Below, piece by piece: positions 16,051 to 22,410 of a DNA stretch of 22,410 bases. The notes beneath the pieces were generated by a model, which saw only the letters and a list, made by a program, of their open reading frames with translations, did no database searches and was not told the DNA's origin. This DNA is from an uncultured Bacilli bacterium (GTDB lineage Bacteria; Bacillota_I; Bacilli_A; RF39; UBA660): the NCBI GenBank assembly GCA_934096605.1, contig CAKOMI010000022.1, forward strand, positions 1 through 22,410, read 5' to 3'. Each line of letters starts with the position of its first letter. The stretch's first letter is position 1. Made by a program: the position numbers and the translations under genes.

Positions 16051-17611
16051 GATAATCAACCTCAAGTTCTTTAATTATCTCTTCTAGTTCTTCTCTAATT
16101 TGTTGTTGTCTAGGTACAATTTCGGCAAGTTTTCTATTTACTTCTTCTATATCAATTTTTTTATCTTCTGTATTTGCTCTTAAGTAAGAATTAACTGATA
16201 TATTATAATCATTATCTTTGATTTCTTCATATGTAGCTAAATAGGATTTGTTTTCAACTGGTTTTCTATCCTTTAATAAACTAATTATATTATTAATGTT
16301 TTCTTCTGATAATTTATTTTTATTAGTATTTCTAATAAATTCATTAGAGGCATCTACAAATAATATATTATTATCTAATTTATTTTTCTTTAATACTAAA
16401 ATACAAGTTGCAATAGATGTACCAAAAAACAAATCTGAAGGTAATTGAATGACAGTATCAACAAAGTTGTTATCAATCATGTACTTTCTAATCTTTTGTT
16501 CTGCACCACCTCTGTAAAGTACACCAGGGAACTCAACTATAGCTGCAGTACCTTTTGGTGATAACCATGATAACATATGCATAGTAAATGCTAAATCGGC
16601 TTTTGATTCTGGTGCTAACACACCTGCTGGAGCAAATCTTTCATCATTTATTAAAAGTGGATTAGACTTGCCTGCCCATTTTATTGAATAAGGGGGATTA
16701 GATACTATTGCATCAAATGGTTCATCGTTCCAATGTACTGGATGTATTAGTGTATCTCCTCTTTCAATACTAAAGTTATTATAATTGATATTATGTAAGA
16801 ACATATTTATTCTAGCTAAGTTGTATGTTGTAAGATTTATTTCTTGCCCGAAAAAGCCTTCTCTTACATTTTCTTTTCCAAGTATCTTAGCAAATTTAAG
16901 TAATAATCCGCCTGAACCACATGCAGGATCATATACTTTATTAACAGACGTTTTATCCATTATTACTATTTTCGCAAGTAATTCTCCAACTTCTTGTGGA
17001 GTAAAAAATTCTCCACCTGATTTACCTGCTGATGATGCATACATAGTCATTAAAAATTCATAAGCATCCCCAAATAAGTCTATCTTATTTTCTTCATAAT
17101 CTCCGAAATTCAATTCTCCTATTGCATTTAATAATTTAACAAGTTTTTCATTTCTTTCATCAACTGTATTACCCAATTTATTATCTATTGTAAAATCATC
17201 AAATAAACCTTTTACGTCATTCTCTGATGCGGTTCCTCTTGCTGATGATTCAATATTATTAAATATATTAGAAATTACTACATTTAAGTTTTCATTTTTA
17301 TCAGCATTTTTTCTAACGATACAAAATAATTCACTAGGTAAAATAAATAATCCTTTTTCTTCTAATATTTGAGTCTTTCCCAATAATGCTTCATCATCAG
17401 ATATATTTCTATATTTAAAATCTTCAATACCTGCTTTACTTTGATTCTCATTAACATAATTTTCTATATTTTCTGAAATAAATCTATAAAATAATAGACC
17501 TAATACATATTGTTTAAAATCCCAGCCATCTACTGAGCCTCTTAATTCGTTCGCTATTTTCCAAATTGTCTTATGCAATTCTTCTCTTTCAATCTCTTTT
17601 CTATTATTCAT
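16043..17611 (-). CDS. hsdM: Type I restriction DNA adenine methyltransferase (HsdM)
   Basis: 522 residues from the ATG at 17609-17611. An upstream in-frame ATG at 17636-17638 has no ribosome site and coincides with the predicted transcription start, while the chosen ATG has AGGAG 11 bp upstream. An N-terminal helical domain (HsdM_N, about 8-150; ELHKTIWKIANELRG) is followed by an N6-adenine methyltransferase with SAM motif DPACGSGGLL (228-237) and catalytic NPPY (305-308). The helix motif GKSGGEFFTPQEV (196-208) is typical. The whole sequence closely follows the type IC enzymes EcoR124I/EcoprrI. It is the first gene of hsdM-hsdS-prrC-hsdR. With HsdS it methylates host sites and, by analogy, helps mask PrrC. 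Confidence 0.96.
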   Translation of the reverse strand: MNNRKEIEREELHKTIWKIANELRGSVDGWDFKQYVLGLLFYRFISENIENYVNENQSKAGIEDFKYRNISDDEALLGKTQILEEKGLFILPSELFCIVRKNADKNENLNVVISNIFNNIESSARGTASENDVKGLFDDFTIDNKLGNTVDERNEKLVKLLNAIGELNFGDYEENKIDLFGDAYEFLMTMYASSAGKSGGEFFTPQEVGELLAKIVIMDKTSVNKVYDPACGSGGLLLKFAKILGKENVREGFFGQEINLTTYNLARINMFLHNINYNNFSIERGDTLIHPVHWNDEPFDAIVSNPPYSIKWAGKSNPLLINDERFAPAGVLAPESKADLAFTMHMLSWLSPKGTAAIVEFPGVLYRGGAEQKIRKYMIDNNFVDTVIQLPSDLFFGTSIATCILVLKKNKLDNNILFVDASNEFIRNTNKNKLSEENINNIISLLKDRKPVENKSYLATYEEIKDNDYNISVNSYLRANTEDKKIDIEEVNRKLAEIVPRQQQIREELEEIIKELEVDYHE

Positions 17612-17643
17612 TAACTTCCACACTCCTAGTACTTTCATTTACA

Positions 17644-17652
17644 ATTATATCA
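17644..17652 (-). promoter_or_regulatory. Extended -10 promoter of the hsd-prrC operon
   Basis: TGATATAAT on the minus strand (TATAAT at 17644-17649) with no good -35. The predicted start near 17637 gives a leader of about 26 bases before the hsdM ATG at 17611 and leaves the upstream ATG without a ribosome site. Confidence 0.5.
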
Positions 17653-17765
17653 TGAAATTCTTTCTTTTTTAGTTTAATTATATAAAGATGAAGAAATTAA
17701 TCTTCTAACATATAACTATTTTTTACTTATCTCATGGTGTTAGTATAGATATATAGGCGCAAAAG

Positions 17766-18208
17766 TGTGGACAGTGTTAAAACGATAAGAAACGCAATGA
17801 GTGTCTATAATGGCTAAAGGACAAACATATGATGAAGACTTTAAAAAGACTATTGCTCCTTTATATCTTAGAAAAAAAGTCTCTTAGATTACACGTTTAT
17901 ATGGCATAAGTAGTTCAGTACTTTATAAATGGGTAAAACTTTATTTGCCTATAAAAAATGAAGATGGAACAGTTACAACTAATAAGGAGCTTCAAAAGTT
18001 AAAGAAGGAGCTTTCTAAAATCAGAGAAGAGAACAAAATATAAAAAAAGAAGTCAGTGCAAATAATTATGAAACATTTAATCAAGCAAAGATGGCTATAT
18101 TTGAATTTACCGAGTCATGGTATAACATTCATAGAATTCATTCAAAACTTAATTATCAAGCTCCAAATCAAAAATATAACAATTATATTACATTGTAATT
18201 TGTCCACA
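17766..18208 (+). mobile_element. Internally deleted IS3-family element
   Basis: Inverted TGTGGACA (17766-17773) and TGTCCACA (18201-18208) flank remnants of an IS3-type transposase. The interval is about 440 bp, against more than 1.2 kb for a normal member, so most of orfB is gone and the element cannot move itself. The outer ends may extend further; the short matched repeats are only the part I can see. It lies between the hsdM promoter and the broken integrase and probably removed the integrase 5' end. Confidence 0.7.
17810..18198 (+). pseudogene. IS3-family transposase remnant (orfA and end of orfB)
   Basis: OrfA begins at ATG 17810 (MAKGQTYDEDFKKTI), is interrupted by an in-frame TAG at 17885-17887, continues with the helix-turn-helix (RLYGISSSVLYKWVK) and leucine-zipper-like region, and ends at TAA 18041-18043. 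An A7G run (18042-18049) marks the usual -1 frameshift site. In the -1 frame only the orfB C-terminus remains, with WYNIHRIHSKLNYQAP typical of the IS3 integrase core, ending at TAA 18196-18198. The catalytic DDE region is largely deleted. Not functional. Confidence 0.85.
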
Positions 18209-18232
18209 AAACATGTCTAAAAACTTGACATA

Positions 18233-18927
18233 GATCCATCTGTTGAAGATGATTTAAAATATAGATGTTTCTTTAAAGCTCTATATTTTTGTGGACTTCG
18301 TAAAGGCGAAATTAGAGTATTAAATTTGAATGATATAGATTTTAAAAATAATACTCTAATTATTAGTAAAGGTTTATCTGACAATGTAAAAGATAAAAGA
18401 TATATAATATCAAGTCCTAAAACTAGATCTAGTAATAGGACTTTACCTTTACCTAAAGAAGTTATAAATGAATTAAAAGAACTAAAACAATATTGTATAA
18501 AGTTTACTAATTTTAAAGAAACTTGGTTTATATTCAATACAGATTTACCTTTAGATAGATGATGATGCTATTAGAAGAAGAAAAATTAGAAATTGTAAAT
18601 TAGCAAATATAAAACAAATAAGAATACATGATTTTAGGCATAGTTGTACTTCGCTACTTATAAATAATGGTGCTGACATAACACTTGTTGCTAAATTTCT
18701 AGGTCATTCTAAAATAGATAAAGCCCTTAACACCTATGCTCATATGTTTCAAAATAAATTAAATAATATAATATAATATAATTGGTGTTATAGATAATTT
18801 AAATGATAATATTAAATCAGATAATAAACCTACTGAAATTGATAACAATCATACAGATTATGATAATTATGAAGAAGAATTTGAAGATTATGATACAGAT
18901 AAAGATGATTTTGAAATGAGTTTATAA
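18233..18927 (+). pseudogene. Degenerate tyrosine recombinase (phage/ICE-type integrase)
   Basis: The catalytic domain is spread over three frames. Frame one (18233-18562) contains the first arginine motif CGLRKGEIR and ends at a TGA. A one-base shift at about 18560 leads into a second frame (18561-18776) with HDFRHS, LGHS and the nucleophile region TYAHMF. A further shift in the AT repeat at about 18765-18783 leads into an acidic tail (GVIDNL ... FEMSL) ending at TAA 18925-18927. The N-terminal arm and core-binding domains are missing, cut by the IS3 remnant. All catalytic residues can still be traced, so decay is recent. It is the likely agent that brought the defence island. Confidence 0.85.
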
Positions 18928-18941
18928 TATCACATAAAAAT

Positions 18942-18974
18942 ACTGGATGCCTCCCATAGACTCCAGTTTTTTTT
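18942..18974. terminator. Bidirectional terminator between integrase and kinase genes
   Basis: ACTGGA (18942-18947) pairs with TCCAGT (18962-18967), followed by eight T on the plus strand (18967-18974) and by ATTTTT on the minus strand. It lies between the convergent integrase remnant and histidine kinase gene and can serve both. Confidence 0.65.
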
Positions 18975-19959
18975 ATTTGTTATTAAATTCTACCGATACA
19001 ATAAAATCAGAATATTTGCCATTATCAGTTACATCAATTTTAAATATACAATCATTTTCTTCAAAAATTCTTTTAGCCATTTCAAGACCTAATCCAGTTC
19101 CTTTACTGATAGTATTTTTTCCACGATAACCTCTTGTACATAAAAACTTAATTTCTTCTTTTTCTATTTTTTGACCTGTATTTTTTATTATAACCTTTGT
19201 CGTTTTTTCATTTTCTACGAATGATATGTAAACTTTTCCTTTAGGAATAGAGTGCTTTACTGAATTTTCTAATAATATATATAATCCTAAATATGTATAA
19301 TTTGTAATTAATGGTGCATTATTTTGTATTGATGATAAATCAAATACTACATCTTTTTTTCTCGCTTGATATTTTAAAAGTAATACCAACTTCATCAAAA
19401 TAGGATGTAATTTTTTTTTATATTTCTCGCTTTCATAAGATTCTATCTCATTTAATATATCTAATCTATAATTAATTAACTCATACATTGATAATAATGA
19501 TTTTGCTGGTTCACTATTTTCACTTAATTCTTTGTTTTCAGTTTTAAATTCCTCACTCATTGAATTAAATTGTGCTCCCATATTTCTTAAATCATGAATA
19601 CAATCCCTTAAAGTAATGTTATACATTTCTACTTCTTCAATATCATTAATGTAATCTGTAATAAAATTTTCATTATACACTTGAAACTGACTAACTTTTT
19701 GATTATATTTTTCTATATTAGTTTTTACTCTATGATATTGATCACCATTTAATATTAAACAAGTATATATTTTGCTTCTTCCACAATAAGTACTAAATCC
19801 ATAAGGACATTTATGTAATCCAGTAGTATTTTCACATTTTCTATAATGTTCTAAACACTTTTTTTCTGAAAAATATTTATTACATACTTTTGGTATTTTA
19901 TTAGAATCATTGCATATTAATTCTTTTGTTGTTTTGTCATATATTACTAAACTATCCAT
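18973..19959 (-). CDS. Soluble sensor histidine kinase with cysteine-rich N-terminus
   Basis: 328 residues, no membrane segment. Residues 1-75 carry seven cysteines (16, 26, 35, 42, 51, 59, 67) in a pattern such as KCPYGFSTYC, which suggests a metal or iron-sulfur/redox sensor, perhaps PocR-like (resemblance only). Residues 85-200 form helices with HDLRN (122-126), H122 being the candidate phosphorylation site. The HATPase_c domain (about 205-325) has the N-box ENSVKHS (231-237), IKNTG (258-262) in place of the usual DxGxG, and GTGLGLEMA (287-295). It follows the receiver gene by 8 bp, so the two form a two-component pair. The DxGxG change may weaken ATP binding. Its signal and target are unknown. 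Confidence 0.85.
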   Translation of the reverse strand: MDSLVIYDKTTKELICNDSNKIPKVCNKYFSEKKCLEHYRKCENTTGLHKCPYGFSTYCGRSKIYTCLILNGDQYHRVKTNIEKYNQKVSQFQVYNENFITDYINDIEEVEMYNITLRDCIHDLRNMGAQFNSMSEEFKTENKELSENSEPAKSLLSMYELINYRLDILNEIESYESEKYKKKLHPILMKLVLLLKYQARKKDVVFDLSSIQNNAPLITNYTYLGLYILLENSVKHSIPKGKVYISFVENEKTTKVIIKNTGQKIEKEEIKFLCTRGYRGKNTISKGTGLGLEMAKRIFEENDCIFKIDVTDNGKYSDFIVSVEFNNK

Positions 19960-19967
19960 AAATATTA

Positions 19968-20654
19968 CTACCCATTCTTAATATTTAAATACGCACTTAT
20001 TGCTTCAATTATTCCATTAATTATAGCTATACTATCACTTACACTAATAACATTACTTATTTTTTTTATATCATTTATGTATCCTTTTTTATCTTTAAAA
20101 GATTTAACATAATAATGTTCTAATTCACTAACTGTTTTTGTACTAACACCTTGTGATAATAATTTTCTCCTTGCTTCTTTCCAGTATTCAACTGGGTCTG
20201 ATAATTTTTTAATATATTTATCAAGTAAAGCTGTTAAATCAGAAATTTGAATGTTTTTTGCTATAGTTTCATCAACATACTTACCATATTCATGCATATC
20301 TAAATATTGTTGTTTAGCACTAAAAATAATAACTATTTTATCAGGATACGTGTTCTTAATTATTTTAGCTAAGGCTGCGCCTTGATATTTTTCGTCTATT
20401 TCTTTACCAATCCCATTTATATCACAAAAAATAATATCATATTTTTCATAGTCATCTATTTTTGTATATTCAAATTCTTTATTTACATCTAAAAATCCAA
20501 TTTTTCTAAGTGGTTCAATATCAAAGCCCTCATCATCAATAAATAATATTTTTATGTTTTTTCTATCCTTTAATGACACATTATCTATAGTAGTTTTATT
20601 ATTTTCTAAATAATCAATTGTTAACATTTTACTAGTTCTTAAATATCCTAACAT
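19968..20654 (-). CDS. Receiver-domain response regulator without a DNA-binding domain
   Basis: 228 residues. Residues 34-148 form a receiver (CheY-like) domain: acidic pair D40/D41 (ILFIDDEG), phosphoacceptor D78 (IIFCDINGIG), S112 (IIFSAK) and K133 (TIAK). Residues 150-228 form an all-helical output region with no recognisable winged helix, HTH or enzyme. Residues 1-33 are an extra N-terminal segment before the receiver. The ATG has a GGGAGG site and a good promoter. It precedes the histidine kinase, its probable phosphodonor. The output may be protein-protein contact, so this may not regulate transcription at all. Function unknown. Confidence 0.85.
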   Translation of the reverse strand: MLGYLRTSKMLTIDYLENNKTTIDNVSLKDRKNIKILFIDDEGFDIEPLRKIGFLDVNKEFEYTKIDDYEKYDIIFCDINGIGKEIDEKYQGAALAKIIKNTYPDKIVIIFSAKQQYLDMHEYGKYVDETIAKNIQISDLTALLDKYIKKLSDPVEYWKEARRKLLSQGVSTKTVSELEHYYVKSFKDKKGYINDIKKISNVISVSDSIAIINGIIEAISAYLNIKNG

Positions 20655-20685
20655 AATTACCTCCCGAAGCTTAATAACTAATAAT

Positions 20686-20714
20686 ATTATAACAAATAAA
20701 ACTCGCTTTGTCTT
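20686..20714 (-). promoter_or_regulatory. Promoter of the receiver-kinase pair
   Basis: On the minus strand AAGACA (20709-20714), 17 bp, then an extended -10 TGTTATAAT (TATAAT at 20686-20691). The gene ATG follows about 32 bp downstream with a GGGAGG ribosome site. Confidence 0.6.
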
Positions 20715-20774
20715 AATCTTATAGTTAATAAAATTATTTTTTAGTAACTATTCAGACTATGGTACGCGAAAACG

Positions 20775-20799
20775 AAGAGTAATTATGTAAATTGCTCTT
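20775..20799 (+). other. Hairpin at the left end of the IS66 element
   Basis: AAGAGTAATT (20775-20784) pairs with AATTGCTCTT (20790-20799) through one U-G pair, followed by T on the plus strand. It lies just beyond the transposase stop and could stop readthrough into the transposase antisense strand. Confidence 0.4.
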
Positions 20800-20800
20800 T

Positions 20801-22209
20801 TTAATTTGCAAATAATATTTTATTATTAAGTATATCCTTTATTGAATCAAACGGGTTTACTTTTCTTTTAATTGATGTTTTTATAATTGATAGAACATTT
20901 GCAAAGTCTTGTGCTACATTCATACTCTAAAATCTTCTATAAAATATAAATGATTTTGTTTATATTTTAATAGTCTATTATACAAAGGCTTTGCCTTATT
21001 TAATCTATAATATGAAGATTTTATTTTCTTGGTTTCTTCTTTAGCTAGCTCTAAAATTTCATCATATTCATTTCTGTATTCTTTAATTTTATCATCAGAA
21101 AATTTTGCTAAACCATATTCTATAGCTATCTTTCTGGTATTATTCATTCTAAATATTAAATCATACATTAGAAATGGCAATTTTGTATCTGGTATATTTT
21201 CCATAAGCTCCATTAAATATCTACCAAGATGAATGTTACACTCATAATTTCTGCTTTCATAACTATATAACGCAGTGTCATGATCACCTATTATACCACC
21301 ACAAAATTTTGTTAATAAATCGTCATCTTTTATTGGTTTATGTCCTTTATTTTTATGAACTTTATAAACTATATTTTCTTCATTACTATAGTTTCTTACA
21401 TATAATTTTTGCTTTTCAAACTTTGTTACTGTCTCATCTGTATATCCAGTAGTTCCGTTTAAAAAGTTATTTTCCAAATTAGCTATTGTAGCTTCGATTT
21501 TCTTACTGAACTCTTTCACGAAATTTACAAGTGTACCATTAGAAATATTTAATACATTATTTGATATCACACTAAAGAAATCGCTTAATCTATTTTAAGC
21601 AATTACATTATAACATAAATGTATTGATAATGCTTTTATACTACTACCATACGTTACGTCTGTATAAAATTCCTTTGGTAAATTTTCTTGAACATTTTCT
21701 GCATACTTAAATATATGTCTTTCAATATATGGGTTGATTTCTAATTCATATCTATATTTTACTAATGGTTCCTTTTTAGAATCTCCTTTTATTATATGAG
21801 TAATTTCTCTTACTTCTATTTTATTTTCTTCAATTAATTTTTCTGCATCTTTTTTGCTCAGATTATACCCTTGATAATTATATTGACCGCCTTTACTATT
21901 ACCAGTTTTGAAACGATAGTTATATGAATTTGCGCTTGTCCTCTTTTTTGGAGTAACCATATTGGTTGAAGATATTTTACTGGAATTATTACTATTTTTA
22001 TTTTTTTGATTTTTCAATCTTTCGTTTTCTTCAATTAATTTTTTTATAAGTTCTTTATCTTTTTTTGATTGTTCTTCATATTTTTTAATTTCTAATCTAA
22101 GTTCATGTATGATTAGTGACTGCTCGTTAATCTTATCTAATGATTTATCTAAATTAACAGATATTTCTTCTAACTGTTTAAACATATCATTTGTAATACC
22201 TTTTCGCAT
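20801..22209 (-). pseudogene. IS66-family transposase (tnpC), inactivated
   Basis: The ATG at 22207-22209 opens a 204-codon frame: coiled coil (about 10-70), the KNSNNSSK motif typical of IS66 (from about 70), and a segment ending FYTDVTYGSSIKALSIHL, also typical. An in-frame TAA at 21595-21597 then interrupts; reading continues in the same frame (21594 to 20923) through VISNNVLNISNGTLVNF and a middle domain to FIEDFRV and a stop at 20920-20922. A frame jump then yields the usual C-terminus (NVAQDFANVLSIIKTSIKRK) from 20923 to TAA at 20801-20803. The segment between, which normally carries the last catalytic glutamate, is deleted. The protein cannot be active. Confidence 0.88.
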
Positions 22210-22253
22210 TTAAATCACTATCCTTTAACATTGTTAGTAACTCATAATTTAAA

Positions 22254-22280
22254 TAAAAAAGCAGTATTTTTTGTACCACT
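22254..22280 (-). terminator. Terminator-like hairpin upstream of the IS66 transposase
   Basis: On the minus strand AGTGGTA (22274-22280) pairs with TACTGCT (22260-22266) including G-U pairs, loop of 7, then six T (22254-22259). It lies between the IS end and the transposase start and would shield the transposase from outside transcription, a known device of insertion elements. Confidence 0.55.
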
Positions 22281-22361
22281 TTTACATTTTTTAATTTTTA
22301 TAAGTCGAATAGTTACCTTTTTTGTTAGTTTTTTTAGTTTTATTAGTTAATATATCAGATA

Positions 22362-22400
22362 ACCTAGTCCATTAAAGGACTAGGTCTCTTTTTATTTTTC
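22362..22400 (+). terminator. Orphan plus-strand terminator at the right edge
   Basis: ACCTAGTCC (22362-22370) pairs perfectly with GGACTAGGT (22377-22385), loop ATTAAA, followed by a T-rich run. There is no plus-strand gene upstream within the window, so its gene may have been displaced by the IS66 element. Confidence 0.75.
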
Positions 22401-22410
22401 TAATTCATCT

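Larger units (their letters stand above)
20744..22316 (-). mobile_element. Decayed IS66-family insertion element
   Basis: The left end GTAACTATTCAGACT (20744-20758) and the reverse complement of the right end (22303-22316, GTAACTATTCGACT) match as inverted repeats with one base inserted. Both begin with GTAA, the conserved tip of IS66 ends. The element is about 1.57 kb. Flanking octamers ATTTTTTA and CTTTTTTG agree at six of eight positions, a possible decayed 8-bp target duplication, but runs of T make this weak. Only the tnpC-type transposase is present, without tnpA or tnpB. Confidence 0.7.

Noticed and set aside
20744..20800. Sequence GCGAAAACGAAGAG with a hairpin, at first sight like a CRISPR repeat or tracrRNA
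   Set aside because: It is a single copy with no spacers and no cas gene in the window; it lies just inside the IS66 end and is better read as part of that element.
1..22410. tRNA or rRNA genes and island attachment repeats
   Set aside because: I looked for tRNA-like ends and flanking direct repeats at the island edges (about 8100-8390 and 17650-18950) and found none that I could support by eye.

Overview
The window reads as a very AT-rich genome using the standard code (Trp is TGG; TGA is used as a stop). A T-box leader, a PerR-rubrerythrin operon, TTGACA/TATAAT-type promoters and GGAGG-type ribosome sites point to an anaerobic low-GC Firmicute, most likely an uncultured gut member of the Bacilli/Mycoplasmatota side. 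The species assignment is inference.

Layout. (1) 1-7900 looks like ordinary chromosome. At the left edge, on the minus strand, is a T-box riboswitch with its promoter; the gene it controls lies outside the window. Next come an M3-family peptidase with a small membrane protein, a perR-rubrerythrin operon under a PerR-box-like operator, a 632-aa coiled-coil protein with a small partner, a TIGR01212-type radical SAM protein, a small exported protein and the RNA ligase RtcB. (2) 7890-8393 holds a possible 32-aa peptide gene with its own promoter and terminator. (3) 8394-17650 is a defence island on the minus strand: hsdM-hsdS-prrC-hsdR (a type IC restriction system with an embedded anticodon nuclease, the arrangement of E. 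coli prr), then a terminator, then a Shedu-like nuclease overlapping a HEPN-motif protein and followed by a small membrane protein. (4) 17760-18930 holds debris: an internally deleted IS3-type element and a decayed tyrosine recombinase with two frameshifts. (5) 18973-20654 is a soluble two-component pair: a receiver protein without a recognisable DNA-binding domain and a cysteine-rich histidine kinase. (6) 20744-22316 is a dead IS66-family element with recognisable ends, followed by an orphan terminator.

How it may work together. HsdM, HsdS and HsdR would modify and restrict DNA. PrrC, by analogy with E. coli, would be held silent by the restriction complex and cut tRNA-Lys when a phage disables it. 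PrrC leaves 2',3'-cyclic phosphate and 5'-OH ends, the chemistry RtcB seals, and an rtcB gene lies about 6 kb away. Whether this proximity is functional is unknown. The Shedu-HEPN-membrane cassette and the orphan kinase-receiver pair are the least described parts and the best candidates for something new.
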